From Gammaproteobacteria bacterium (lineage in GTDB: Bacteria; Pseudomonadota; Gammaproteobacteria; Ga0077536), in the NCBI GenBank assembly GCA_024235015.1, contig JACKNG010000001.1:434001-498000 (forward strand): 64,000 nucleotides of DNA, written 5' to 3'. The notes under the pieces are model-generated. The model was given only the letters and a program-made list of their open reading frames with translations. It made no database searches and was not told the origin of the DNA. Of this stretch, positions 43,789 through 52,835 are shown piece by piece; within the stretch, counting starts at the first letter, position 1, and each line of letters opens with the position of its first letter. The position numbers and the translations under genes are program-made.

Positions 43789-44382
43789 ATGCCCACTTAC
43801 ACGCTCTCGCTGACCCCGCTCGACCTCGCCCCCGGCACGCCCATCCGCCAACCGCCGCGGCGCCCCCTGGAGACGGTTACCGCGGATTCACCCGCCATCG
43901 TGGTGATGACCGACCTCAGGCAGACCCGTCCGGTTACCGTCGCCCCACAGACCACGGTGGGCACGGCGCTGTCGATCATGATCCACGCCAACGTGCGCCT
44001 GCTGCTGGTGCTCGACGCCGAGCACGCCATCTGCGGCCTGGTCGCGGCACGCGACCTCGGCGGCGAACGGCCGCTGCGTGTCGCGACCGAAGCACGCATC
44101 CCCTACGACCAGGTCACCGTGGGCCACGTCATGACCGGGGTGGACGAAATGCGCCCGCTCGGCCTCGCCCAGGTCCGCACGGCCAGCGTGCGTGACGTGG
44201 TGCGCCACCTGGCGACGAGCAAGCGCCAGCACGCGCTGGTCCTGGAAGGCAGCGAGGAGATCGGCTACGTCGCGCGCGGCATCCTTTCGGCGACCCAGAT
44301 CGGGCGCCAGCTGGGGCAGGAAGTCGCCGTCGACGACGGCTCGGTGAACAGCTTCGCGGAACTCGAACGGCTCATCGCCTGA
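43789..44382 (+). CDS. CBS-domain protein
   Basis: The 197-residue protein has two CBS motifs. The first, at about residues 45-95, is TRPVTVAPQTTVGTALSIMIHANVRLLLVLD; the second, at about 110-165, is TVGHVMTGVDEMRPLGLAQVRTASVRDVVRHLATSKRQHALVL. Paired CBS motifs form a Bateman module that often binds adenosine nucleotides. No enzymatic domain or membrane segment is attached. ATG 43789 has GAGGAG upstream. It is divergent from the luciferase-like gene and convergent with the CoA-transferase gene. Confidence 0.87.
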   Translation: MPTYTLSLTPLDLAPGTPIRQPPRRPLETVTADSPAIVVMTDLRQTRPVTVAPQTTVGTALSIMIHANVRLLLVLDAEHAICGLVAARDLGGERPLRVATEARIPYDQVTVGHVMTGVDEMRPLGLAQVRTASVRDVVRHLATSKRQHALVLEGSEEIGYVARGILSATQIGRQLGQEVAVDDGSVNSFAELERLIA

Positions 44383-44415
44383 GCGCCGCCGCGCGCGGCG
44401 GCGTCGCCGCGTCGC

Positions 44416-45627
44416 TCAGCTGGCGTCCTCGCCCAGGCCGCGCACGCGGGTCACGCGGAACTGGTCGAGCACCTCTTGGGTGTGCTCGCCGAGCGCCGGC
44501 CCGGCATGGCGCACCCGGCCGGGCGCAGCCGAGAACTTGACCGGCACCCCGGCGACGGCGGCGCGGCGATCGAGCCCGGGCAGGTCGATGGTCGGCAGCA
44601 TGTCGCGCGCGGTGGCATGCGGATCGGCGACGATGTCGGTGATGTCGTTGACCGGGCCGCAGGGCACCCGCCCGCCGAGCCGCTCGGACAGTTCGTGCTT
44701 GGTCATGGTCGACGTCCAGTCCTCGATGATCGCGCGCAGCTCGACCTGGTTGCGTGCGCGGTCCTCGTTGGTGACGAAGCGCGGGTCGGCCGCGAGGGCC
44801 GGCTGCTGCATGACCTCGAGCAGGGCGTGCCACTGGCTGTCGGTGGGGCAGCCCAGCGCCATCCAGCCGTCCGCGGCGCGGTAGACCGAGAACGGGCTGA
44901 CCAGCGGGTGGTCGTTGCCTTCCGGTTTCGACACCGCGCCGCCGAAGGAATAGCGGTACACGTTGCGCTCGCACACCGCGATCATGGCGTCGACCATGCC
45001 GACGTCGACGAACTGGCCGTGGCCGGTCTGCTCGGCGTGGCGCACCGCCGCGACCACGCCGAAGGCGGCCATGACGCCGGGAATGATGTCACCGACCCCG
45101 GGCCCTGCCTTCATCGGCGTCCCCGGCGGCCCGGTCATGGCCATGAAGCCGGACATGGCCTGGGCGACGATGTCGAAGGCCGGCCAGTCGCCGTAGGGAC
45201 TGACCCCGGACCGCGCATCGCCGAAACCGCGGATGCAGGCGTAGACCAGGCGCGGGTTGCGCGCGTGCAGCGCCTCGTAGCCGAGTCCGAGGCGCTCCAT
45301 CACCCCGGCGCGGTAGTTCTCCACCACCACGTCGGCCTGCTCGACCAGGGACAGGAAGGCATCGCGATCGTCGGCGTTCTTGAGGTCGAGCACCATCGAG
45401 CGCTTGTTGCGGTTGATGCTGTGGAAATAACCGCCCTGGGTACGTGCGCCGTCCTCGGCCAGGTAGGGCCCCATGGCGCGCGACATGTCGCCGCCGGGCG
45501 GCTCGATCTTGATCACGTCGGCGCCGTGATCGGCGAGGATCATGGTGCAGTAGGGTCCGGCCAGCATCTGCGTGAGATCGAGGACGACGATGCCCTCGAG
45601 CACGCCGTTGGTGTCGAGCGCGCTCAT
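44416..45627 (-). CDS. Family III CoA-transferase
   Basis: The 403-residue CaiB/BaiF-type protein has VVLDLTQMLAGPYCTMILADHGADVIKIEPPGGD at the N-terminus, INRNKRSMVLDLK, the catalytic-Asp block YGDWPAFDIVAQAMSGFM and ENYRAGVMERLGLGYE. Its ATG overlaps the stop of the upstream acyl-CoA dehydrogenase gene by 4 bp (ATGA), so the two are translationally coupled. With the second CoA-transferase at 46855-48075 it brackets the dehydrogenase. It probably activates the acid that the dehydrogenase desaturates (inference). Confidence 0.93.
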   Translation of the reverse strand: MSALDTNGVLEGIVVLDLTQMLAGPYCTMILADHGADVIKIEPPGGDMSRAMGPYLAEDGARTQGGYFHSINRNKRSMVLDLKNADDRDAFLSLVEQADVVVENYRAGVMERLGLGYEALHARNPRLVYACIRGFGDARSGVSPYGDWPAFDIVAQAMSGFMAMTGPPGTPMKAGPGVGDIIPGVMAAFGVVAAVRHAEQTGHGQFVDVGMVDAMIAVCERNVYRYSFGGAVSKPEGNDHPLVSPFSVYRAADGWMALGCPTDSQWHALLEVMQQPALAADPRFVTNEDRARNQVELRAIIEDWTSTMTKHELSERLGGRVPCGPVNDITDIVADPHATARDMLPTIDLPGLDRRAAVAGVPVKFSAAPGRVRHAGPALGEHTQEVLDQFRVTRVRGLGEDAS

Positions 45628-46796
45628 CGGCCGGCCTTGCCGAGCAGGTTGTCGGAGATGATGCGCAGCTGGATTTCCGAAGTGCCTTCGAAGATCTTGG
45701 TCAGGCGCGCGTCGCGCCAGTAGCGCTCCACCGCGTGCAACTTGGTATACCCGGCACCGCCGAGGATCTGCAGGGCATCGGAGGTCACACGTTCGCTCAT
45801 TTCCGAGGCGAAGTACTTCACCATCGAGGCTTCCTTGTCGCAGCGCTGTCCGCCGTCGATGCGGTCGCACACGTAGTAGAGCAGCTGGCGCGCGGCCTCG
45901 ATGTCGGTCGCCATGCGCGCGAGCTTGAAGCGCAGATCCTGGAACTCGGCGATCGGCCGGCTGAACTGCATGCGCTGCTGGGCATAGGCCATGGCGTCTT
46001 CGAGGGCGCCCTGGGCGAGCCCGATGGAGCGCGCCGCGGTGTGCGCGCGGGCCTCGTCCAGGCCCTTGGCCAGGGCGTAGAAGGCCGTGCCCGGTTCGCC
46101 GATGAGGGCTTCGGCCGGCAGGCGCAGGCCATCGAAACCGAGCTCCCAGGTCTTCCAGCCGAAGTAACCGATCTTGGGGATCGGCGCGCCGTGGCAGTTG
46201 GGGGGCAACTCGCCGCGCGGCTTGTCGATCATGAAGGCGCTGATGCCGAGGTGGCGGCGCTTGGGATCGGGCGGCGGCGCGGTACGTGCGAACACCACCA
46301 GGTAGTCGGCGCCGTCGGCGAAGGTGCACCAGTACTTGGCCCCGGTCAGCACCCAGGCGTCGCCGTCGCGTTCGGCGCGGCAGGAGATCGAGGCGAGGTC
46401 GGAGCCGGTATCGGGTTCGGACAGCGACATCGCGCCGAGGTACTCGCCGCGCACCACGCGCGGCAGCTTCTCCGCTTTCTGTGCGTCGGACAGGAGATCG
46501 ATGGTCAGCGTGCCGTTGCCGCGCGCGATGATGCTGGCCACGCTCATCCAGCCGCGCGCGAGCTGCTCGGCGACCAGGCAGTACTCGAAACAGCCGAGCC
46601 CGCTGCCGCCGTATTCCTCGGGAATGCGGATGCCGAAGTAGCCCATCTCGGCCAGCTTGTCGCGCAGCTCGAGCGGGATCTCGCCCTCGACGGGGTCGAG
46701 GCGATTCGCGACCGGCAGCACCTCGTTGAGGGTGAACTCGCGCGCGGTGTCGCGAATCATCCGGCGCTCGGCGCTGAGCAGGCCGTCGGCGCTCAT
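45624..46796 (-). CDS. Acyl-CoA dehydrogenase
   Basis: The 390-residue FAD enzyme has the acyl-CoA dehydrogenase signature SEPDTGSDLASI and FEGTSEIQLRIISDNLLGK at the C-terminus; this EGTsEiQ block carries the region of the catalytic Glu in short-chain members. TGAKYWCTFADGADYLVVF is the substrate/FAD strand. The glutaryl/isovaleryl-type layout is complete. It starts 58 bp after the stop of the second CoA-transferase gene and overlaps the first by 4 bp. It introduces a double bond in an acyl-CoA of unknown structure. Confidence 0.93.
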   Translation of the reverse strand: MSADGLLSAERRMIRDTAREFTLNEVLPVANRLDPVEGEIPLELRDKLAEMGYFGIRIPEEYGGSGLGCFEYCLVAEQLARGWMSVASIIARGNGTLTIDLLSDAQKAEKLPRVVRGEYLGAMSLSEPDTGSDLASISCRAERDGDAWVLTGAKYWCTFADGADYLVVFARTAPPPDPKRRHLGISAFMIDKPRGELPPNCHGAPIPKIGYFGWKTWELGFDGLRLPAEALIGEPGTAFYALAKGLDEARAHTAARSIGLAQGALEDAMAYAQQRMQFSRPIAEFQDLRFKLARMATDIEAARQLLYYVCDRIDGGQRCDKEASMVKYFASEMSERVTSDALQILGGAGYTKLHAVERYWRDARLTKIFEGTSEIQLRIISDNLLGKAGR

Positions 46797-46854
46797 GGGC
46801 TGCGCAGTCCTCCGCGTGATGCGCGGCCGCAGCCGTCTCCAACCGCGGCGGTCA

Positions 46855-48075
46855 TCAGAAATCGCCCGACTGCAGCACGCCGTCCGTTTCGAGCCGGGCA
46901 ATCTCCTCGGCATCCTTGCCGAGCACGTCGGCGAGCACCGCGCCGTTGTGCTGGCCGAGCGTCGGCGCGACGTAGTCGGCGTCGTAGGGGTAGTCCGATG
47001 TGCGGATGGGCATGCCCGGCACCTTGAACTCGCCGGCGACCGGGTCGTTGATGGTGCGTACCGTGCCGCGAGCGACCAGGTGGGGATGTTCGACGGTCTC
47101 CGCCACCGACAGCACCGGCGCGCACGGCACACCGTGTTCCTCGAGCTTCGCCACGGCGGTGCCGACGTCGGCGAAGCCCTTCAACCAGCCTTCGATCAGC
47201 GCCACCACCTCGTCCTGGCGGGCGAGGCGCTCGGCATCGGTCGCCCAGCCGACGGCCTGCACCAGGTCCTCGCGGCCCATCGCCGCACAGAGGTCCGCCC
47301 AGTGGTGCAGGAAGGCCATGATCATGACGTCGCCGCCAGTGCCGGCGAACACCCCGGCCGGTGACACGTAGCTCAGGTGACGGCCGCAGCGCGTCGGCTT
47401 GGTCGCGCCGCCGGTCGCGCTGTAGGTGTGCACGTTGACTTCGTGGTAGTGGTAGTAGCAGTCGAGCAGCGCGATATCGAGATGCTGGCCGCGCCCGGTG
47501 CGACCGCGGTGCAACAGCGCGGCGGCGACGGCGAAGGCGCCGTGCACCCCGGTCGAGACGTCGCCGATGCCGAGCAGCGGAATGTAGGGCGGCTGGTCGG
47601 CCTCGCCGATCATCGAGGTCACCCCGGCGTAGGCCTGGGCGATGAAGTCGTAACCGGGCTTGCCGGACAAGGGCCCTTTCTGCCCCAGCGCCGAGATCGA
47701 GCACAGGATGATGTCCGGCCTGAGCGCCTGCAGCGCTTCGTAGCCGAGCCCCATGCCGGCCATCACGCCGGGGCGGAAGTTCTCCACCACCACGTCGCAG
47801 TGCGGCACCAGCTCGCGGATCAGCGCCATGCCCGCGGGCTTGCGCAGGTCCACGCACAGGCTCTTCTTGTTCAGGTTCTGCTGCACGTAGTAGAGGCTGC
47901 GATCGTTCAGCAACTTCGACACGGCGCGGGTGAGGTCCCCGGACGGCGCCGCCTCGACCTTGATCACCTCGGCGCCCATCTCGGCGAACATGCGCGTGCA
48001 CGAGGGGCCGGCCAGGGCGCGGGTGAAATCGAGGATACGGTAGCCGCTGAGGAGATGTTCGTTGGGTATGCTCAT
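46855..48075 (-). CDS. Family III CoA-transferase
   Basis: The 406-residue CaiB/BaiF-type protein begins MSIPNEHLLSGYRILDFTRALAGPSCTRMFAEMGAEVIKVE. NLNKKSLCVDL, ENFRPGVMAGMGLGYEAL, GYDFIAQAYAGVTSMIG (catalytic Asp) and the GIGDVSTGVHGA block fit the family. ATG 48075 lies at the family start. It is upstream of the acyl-CoA dehydrogenase gene on the same strand, so the cluster runs CoA-transferase, dehydrogenase, CoA-transferase. The two transferases are clearly different (under half identical by eye) and so may act on different acids. Confidence 0.92.
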   Translation of the reverse strand: MSIPNEHLLSGYRILDFTRALAGPSCTRMFAEMGAEVIKVEAAPSGDLTRAVSKLLNDRSLYYVQQNLNKKSLCVDLRKPAGMALIRELVPHCDVVVENFRPGVMAGMGLGYEALQALRPDIILCSISALGQKGPLSGKPGYDFIAQAYAGVTSMIGEADQPPYIPLLGIGDVSTGVHGAFAVAAALLHRGRTGRGQHLDIALLDCYYHYHEVNVHTYSATGGATKPTRCGRHLSYVSPAGVFAGTGGDVMIMAFLHHWADLCAAMGREDLVQAVGWATDAERLARQDEVVALIEGWLKGFADVGTAVAKLEEHGVPCAPVLSVAETVEHPHLVARGTVRTINDPVAGEFKVPGMPIRTSDYPYDADYVAPTLGQHNGAVLADVLGKDAEEIARLETDGVLQSGDF

Positions 48076-48189
48076 GGTCGCCGGAGTATATGTCACCGCC
48101 CGGCCGCCACGGCAAGCCCGGCGCGCCGACACCCCGGGCGGGAGCCCGCCGGCCGCACCCGAAACCGGCGCCGCGGGCGCTGCCCGCGC

Positions 48190-50271
48190 TCAGAAGCGCC
48201 AGCTCAGCGTGCCGCGCACGGCGCGCGGCTCGACCGGGTGGGCATGGACGCCCTCGACGCCGTCGCGCGGCGCCGCACCGCACGCGGCCGCCGGATCGCC
48301 GGGGATGCACGAGGCGAACCAGTAGCTGATGTCTGGATCACCGCTGTCGAACAGGTTGAACACCTCCAGCGCCAGTTCGACGCCGCGCGCCACGCGGTAG
48401 CCGGCGCGCAGGTTGACCACCGTGGTGTCGCGGGCCTCGACGCTGCCATCCTCGACCAGCGGCGTGTCGCCGAAATGGCGCAGGCGCAGGCTGCCGAAGA
48501 ATCCCTGGGGGAAATCCAGTGCGACGCCGGCGGTGATCACCCGGCCGACGGCGTTGGGGATCGCGTCGTCGACGACGCCGGTGAACTCGGCATGGGTGAA
48601 GGCGAGGTCGAGGTCGAAGGTGAGCCAGTCGCGCGGCCGGTAGAAGTTGGTCCATTCGACGCCATAGCGCCGCGACGCACCGCTGGCCTCGGTGGTGCCG
48701 GCATCGCCGACGAAGAGGAGTTCGGAATCGACCTCTAGGTACCAGCCGGCGACGGTGGTGGTGAGCCCGGGCAGCGCGGTGGTGCGCCAGCCGGCCTCGC
48801 CACCCCAGGCGCTGACCAGCGGGTCGACCGGGGTGCTCGGCGTGCCGCTGGCCGGGTCGATGCGGGTCAGCACCCCGCGCGCGTCGTTGCTGTGGAAGCC
48901 GCGCCCGTAGTTGAGGTAGAGCTCGTGGCCGGCGTGCGGAGTGAAAACCAGCGTCGCCTTGGGACTGAGCTGGGTGTCGGCGGCCGCGCCGCTGTTGGCG
49001 GCGAGGTCGGCGGCGACATCGAACCAGTAGCGATCCGCACGCAGCGCCGCCTCGGCGCGCAGCCAGGGTGCGAGTTCCACCCGCGTCGCAAGGTAGAGCC
49101 CGAGGCTGGTCTCGTCGACACTGTCGCTGCGCACGAAGGCGTGCACACGCCGCGCGGTACTGCGCGCCAGCGCGACGTCGAGGATGCCGTCGTGACGCAC
49201 CTGCGTCCCGACGCGGGTCTCGGCGGCGTGGCCGAACAGTTCGTGCGCCTGCGTGAACTCGCTGTTCATGCCGGCCAGCCAGCGGCGGTCGAACTGCGCG
49301 ATCTGGTCGCCCCGCACGGGGTCGTCGAGGAAATAGGTGAAGTTCGAGTAGAGCTCGAAATCGGAATACACCGCGTAGGCGTTCGCCTGCCAGCGTCGAT
49401 CCGGCGCCGGTGCGCCGCGCCAGGCGAGGTTGACGCTGTAGCGTTCGCTCTCGCCGCCGAGCGTGGGGTCGATGCTGCCGAGGCGGTCGATGCGGCCGTC
49501 GCGCACCGCGCGCAGCGGGACCTGGTCGGTCGAATCCCAGCGCGCCTCGTAGACCGTCAGGCTGGCGTCGAAGCCCTCCTCCAGCGTGCCGCTGGTGTAA
49601 CGCAGCAGGCCGTTGAGCTTGCGCGCGTTCTCGTCGACCTCCCAGGGGCCGTCGTAGTACTGGGCCTCGACCGCGCCGAGAAGCTCACCGGCGGCAACGG
49701 CAGTGCTGGCGGCCGTCACCCCACGGTAGTAGCCGAATTCGCCCGCCTGTACGCGCAGCAAGCCGTCATGCAGGTGACGCTTGAGCGCGTAGCGCGCATA
49801 ACCGGCGGCAGCGAAGTCGCCGACACTGGCCTCGTAGGGACCCTTGCCGTACTCGATGTAATCGACCAGCTCGGGGATGATCGGATTGAGGTCGAGATAA
49901 CCCTGGCCGTGGCCGTGGGTGCGCAGGTTGAGCGGTACGCCGTCGAGGCTGGCCGAGAAGTCGGTGCCATGGTCGAGGTTGAAGCCGCGCAGGAAGTACT
50001 GGTTGGCCTTGCCTGTACCGGAATGCTGGGTGACGGCAGCGCCGGGCACCACTTCGAGCAGCTCGCCGGAACGCAGGATGGGCCGCGCCGCGAGGTCTGC
50101 GGCGCCGACCAGGCCGCTGGAGGCGCTCTGCTCGATGCCGATGAGGTCGGTGGCGCGGCCGCGGACGACGATTTCCTCGGAGACTTCCTCGTGTGCACCG
50201 GCCTGCGGGGCGATACTCGCCAGGGCGAACAGCAGGTACCGGCACGCGGCACTCACATGGCTCGGGTTCAC
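48190..50271 (-). CDS. TonB-dependent outer-membrane receptor
   Basis: The 693-residue receptor has a short signal peptide (VNPSHVSAACRYLLFALASIAPQAGA) and a TonB-box-like EEIVVRG. The plug domain follows (LIGIEQSASSGLVGAADLAARPILRSGELLEVVPG, then QYFLRGFNLDHGTDFSASLDGVPLNL). The rest is a beta-barrel with alternating aromatic strands ending in the C-terminal Phe (TLSWRF). The GTG at 50271 has AGGAAAGGA upstream. It imports an unknown ligand with energy from TonB-ExbBD; no iron or cobalamin gene lies beside it. Confidence 0.92.
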   Translation of the reverse strand: MNPSHVSAACRYLLFALASIAPQAGAHEEVSEEIVVRGRATDLIGIEQSASSGLVGAADLAARPILRSGELLEVVPGAAVTQHSGTGKANQYFLRGFNLDHGTDFSASLDGVPLNLRTHGHGQGYLDLNPIIPELVDYIEYGKGPYEASVGDFAAAGYARYALKRHLHDGLLRVQAGEFGYYRGVTAASTAVAAGELLGAVEAQYYDGPWEVDENARKLNGLLRYTSGTLEEGFDASLTVYEARWDSTDQVPLRAVRDGRIDRLGSIDPTLGGESERYSVNLAWRGAPAPDRRWQANAYAVYSDFELYSNFTYFLDDPVRGDQIAQFDRRWLAGMNSEFTQAHELFGHAAETRVGTQVRHDGILDVALARSTARRVHAFVRSDSVDETSLGLYLATRVELAPWLRAEAALRADRYWFDVAADLAANSGAAADTQLSPKATLVFTPHAGHELYLNYGRGFHSNDARGVLTRIDPASGTPSTPVDPLVSAWGGEAGWRTTALPGLTTTVAGWYLEVDSELLFVGDAGTTEASGASRRYGVEWTNFYRPRDWLTFDLDLAFTHAEFTGVVDDAIPNAVGRVITAGVALDFPQGFFGSLRLRHFGDTPLVEDGSVEARDTTVVNLRAGYRVARGVELALEVFNLFDSGDPDISYWFASCIPGDPAAACGAAPRDGVEGVHAHPVEPRAVRGTLSWRF

Positions 50272-50373
50272 GCAGTTCCTTTCCTCCGCCGGGGTCGTGT
50301 CGACTGCCCGCAAGGCTAGCAGCTTGCACCTCCCCGCACCTTGGGAAACCTTCCTATCTTCGTCCGGCGGCGG

Positions 50374-51222
50374 TCAACCCGCGGCGGCCGCCTCGGCGGC
50401 GGCGACCGTCTGCCAGATCAGCGTGTTGATGGTCATCGGCCCGACCCCGCCCGGCACCGGCGTGTAGGCGCTGGCGCGCTCCACGATGGCATCCAGTTCG
50501 ACGTCGCCGACCCCGCCCGGGTGGTAGCCGGCGTCGACCACCACCGCGCCGTCCTTGATCCACTCGCCGCGGATGAACGCCGGCTTGCCGACTGCGCCGA
50601 CCACGATGTCGGCCTGGCGGACCAGGGTGGGCAGGTCGCGCGTCTTCGAGTGACAGACCACGACGGTGGCGTCGGCATTGAGCAGCATCGCCGCCATCGG
50701 CTTGCCGAGGATGGGGCTGCGCCCGACCACCACCGCGAGCCGCCCGGCGAGCGGGATCTCGTAGTGTGCGAGCAGGCGCATGATGCCGGCCGGGGTGGCC
50801 GAACCCCAGGCCGGTTCGTCCATCGCCATGCGGCCGTAGCCGGCCGTGGTCACGCCGTCGACATCCTTGGCCAGCGCGATGCGATCGAAGCACGCGCGCT
50901 CGTCGATCTGCGCGGGCACCGGGTGCTGCAGGAGGATGCCGTGGACGTCGGGGTTGGCATTGAGCTCGTCGATGCAGGCGAGGAGTTCTTCGGTGGTGGT
51001 CGTTGCCGGCATTTCGATCGCGCGCGAGTCCATACCGACCCGGCGGCAGGCGTTACCCTTCATGCGCACGTAGGTGGCCGACGCCGGGTCGTCACCGACC
51101 AGGATGGTGGCGAGGATCGGCACGCGGCCACCGTTGCGCGCCGCGAGCGCGGCGACGCGCGTCGCCAGTTCGCCCTCCGCCGCCGCCGCCAGCGCCTTGC
51201 CATCCAGCACGCGTGCCGTCAT
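50374..51222 (-). CDS. folD: Bifunctional methylenetetrahydrofolate dehydrogenase / methenyltetrahydrofolate cyclohydrolase
   Basis: The 282-residue FolD makes 5,10-methenyl- and 10-formyl-THF with NADP. The catalytic Lys is in YVRMKGNACRRVGM, the GILLQHPVP block binds folate, KDVDGVTT follows, and VVGRSPILGKPMA is the nucleotide-binding turn. The C-terminal PVPGGVGPMTINTLI is the family signature. Its length is normal. It is monocistronic in context, between a receptor gene and an amidase gene. With the cyclo-ligase at 11665 it is one of two one-carbon genes in the window. Confidence 0.95.
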   Translation of the reverse strand: MTARVLDGKALAAAAEGELATRVAALAARNGGRVPILATILVGDDPASATYVRMKGNACRRVGMDSRAIEMPATTTTEELLACIDELNANPDVHGILLQHPVPAQIDERACFDRIALAKDVDGVTTAGYGRMAMDEPAWGSATPAGIMRLLAHYEIPLAGRLAVVVGRSPILGKPMAAMLLNADATVVVCHSKTRDLPTLVRQADIVVGAVGKPAFIRGEWIKDGAVVVDAGYHPGGVGDVELDAIVERASAYTPVPGGVGPMTINTLIWQTVAAAEAAAAG

Positions 51223-51312
51223 GTCGTCGTCCTCGGCTATTCAGGGAGCGCGATTATAGGCCGGGCCGGCGGGCCGGCCCGCCGCGGGTGTTTTGCGCCA
51301 TAATCCGGGCCC

Positions 51313-52818
51313 ATGCTCGATTTCACCGACTACCTCGCCGAGGACGGACTCGGCCTCGCGGCCCGCGTCGCCGCGGGCGACGTCAGCGCCGCCGAACTGC
51401 TCGAGACGGCGATCGCCGCGTGCGAGGCGGTCAACCCGGCCATCAACGCCGTCATCGAGCCGATGTTCGAGCAGGCCCGGGCGCGCGTCGCGCAGGCGAG
51501 CCCGGCCGGCCCCTTCGGCGGCGTGCCCTTTCTCATGAAGGATCTCGGCTCGGCGGTGGCCGGTGCGCGGCTGCAGAACGGCTCGCGTTTCTTCCGCGAC
51601 TTCGTGCCCGATTACGACGCCGAGATGGTCGTGCGCCTGCACGCCGCGGGCCTGGTCACCTTCGGCAAGACCTCGACCCCCGAACTCGGTCTCGTCGGCA
51701 CCACCGAGCCGCGCCTGTTCGGCCCGACGCGCAATCCCTGGAACCTCGAACGCACGGCGGGCGGTTCCAGCGGCGGATCCGGCGCGGCCGTCGCCGCCGG
51801 CATCGTGCCGCTGGCCAGTGCCGGCGATGGCGGCGGTTCGATCCGCATCCCGGCGGCCTGCAACGGCCTGGTCGGGCTCAAGCCCTCGCGCGGGCGTAAT
51901 CCGTCCGGCCCCGAGGGCGGCGAGGGCTGGTACGGCCAGGTCCAGCTCGGGGTCGTCTCGCGCAGCGTGCGCGACACCGCTGCCGCGCTCGACGCCACCG
52001 CCGGCGGCGACCCCGGCATGCCCTACTGCGCGCCGCCGCCGCCGCTGCGCTTCAGCGACGAGATCCAGCGTGAGCCCGGCCGCCTGCGCGTGGCCGTGTG
52101 CCGCGCCGCGCTGTGCTGCGAGGCGCCCATCGACGCCGAGTGCCTGGCTGGCCTCGACGCCACCGCGCAACTGCTGGAGCAGCTCGGTCACCATGTCGAG
52201 GAAGCCGTGCCGCCGCTCGATCGCCTCGCGCTCGGCTGTAACTTCCTCATGCGCGTGCTGGCCTGTACCGGCGCCGAGATCGCCGATGCCGAGCGCCTGC
52301 TCGGCCGCCGCTCGCGCTACGGCGAGTTCGAACCCACCACGCGCGCCTTCGCCAACCTCGCACGTGCCTTCAATGCCGTCGACCTGACGCTGGCCAACCG
52401 CGCCATCGAGCGCGAGATGCGCACGCTCGGCCGCTTCATGGAAGGCTACGACGTGCTGCTGACACCGACCCTGGCCACGCCGCCCGCGCCGCTCGGCGTG
52501 TTCGATCCGCACGGCGTCGACGCGGTGATGACCGCGATTGCGAGCCGCGTGTCGCTCGGTCCGCTGCCCAAGTGGGGGGGTGTGCTCGAACAACTCGTCG
52601 CCAACAATTTCACCTTCGTCGTCTCGACCATGCTGGCCAACATGAGCGGCGAGCCGTCGATCTCGCTACCCCTGCACTGTAGCGCCGACGGCCTGCCGGT
52701 GGGCATGATGTTCACCGCGCGCATCTACCAGGAGGCGACCCTGCTACGCCTCGCCGCCCAGCTCGAACGCGCGCGCCCGTGGGCCGCGCAGCGCCCGCCC
52801 CACGGCCTCGCCGCCTGA
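51313..52818 (+). CDS. Amidase signature-family hydrolase
   Basis: The 501-residue amidase has the Ser-cisSer-Lys triad: Lys in GGVPFLMKDLGS, the cis-Ser and nucleophile Ser in TAGGSSGGSGAAVAAG and SAGDGGGSIRIPAACNGLVGLKPSRGR. The C-terminal block PLHCSADGLPVGMMFTARI is conserved. It is of the stand-alone amidase type (aryl- or alkyl-amides, or 6-aminohexanoate cyclic amides). GatA is excluded by the lack of gatB/gatC. The MBL-fold gene follows 17 bp after it on the same strand. Confidence 0.92.
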   Translation: MLDFTDYLAEDGLGLAARVAAGDVSAAELLETAIAACEAVNPAINAVIEPMFEQARARVAQASPAGPFGGVPFLMKDLGSAVAGARLQNGSRFFRDFVPDYDAEMVVRLHAAGLVTFGKTSTPELGLVGTTEPRLFGPTRNPWNLERTAGGSSGGSGAAVAAGIVPLASAGDGGGSIRIPAACNGLVGLKPSRGRNPSGPEGGEGWYGQVQLGVVSRSVRDTAAALDATAGGDPGMPYCAPPPPLRFSDEIQREPGRLRVAVCRAALCCEAPIDAECLAGLDATAQLLEQLGHHVEEAVPPLDRLALGCNFLMRVLACTGAEIADAERLLGRRSRYGEFEPTTRAFANLARAFNAVDLTLANRAIEREMRTLGRFMEGYDVLLTPTLATPPAPLGVFDPHGVDAVMTAIASRVSLGPLPKWGGVLEQLVANNFTFVVSTMLANMSGEPSISLPLHCSADGLPVGMMFTARIYQEATLLRLAAQLERARPWAAQRPPHGLAA

Positions 52819-52835
52819 TCACCCGGAGAAACACC

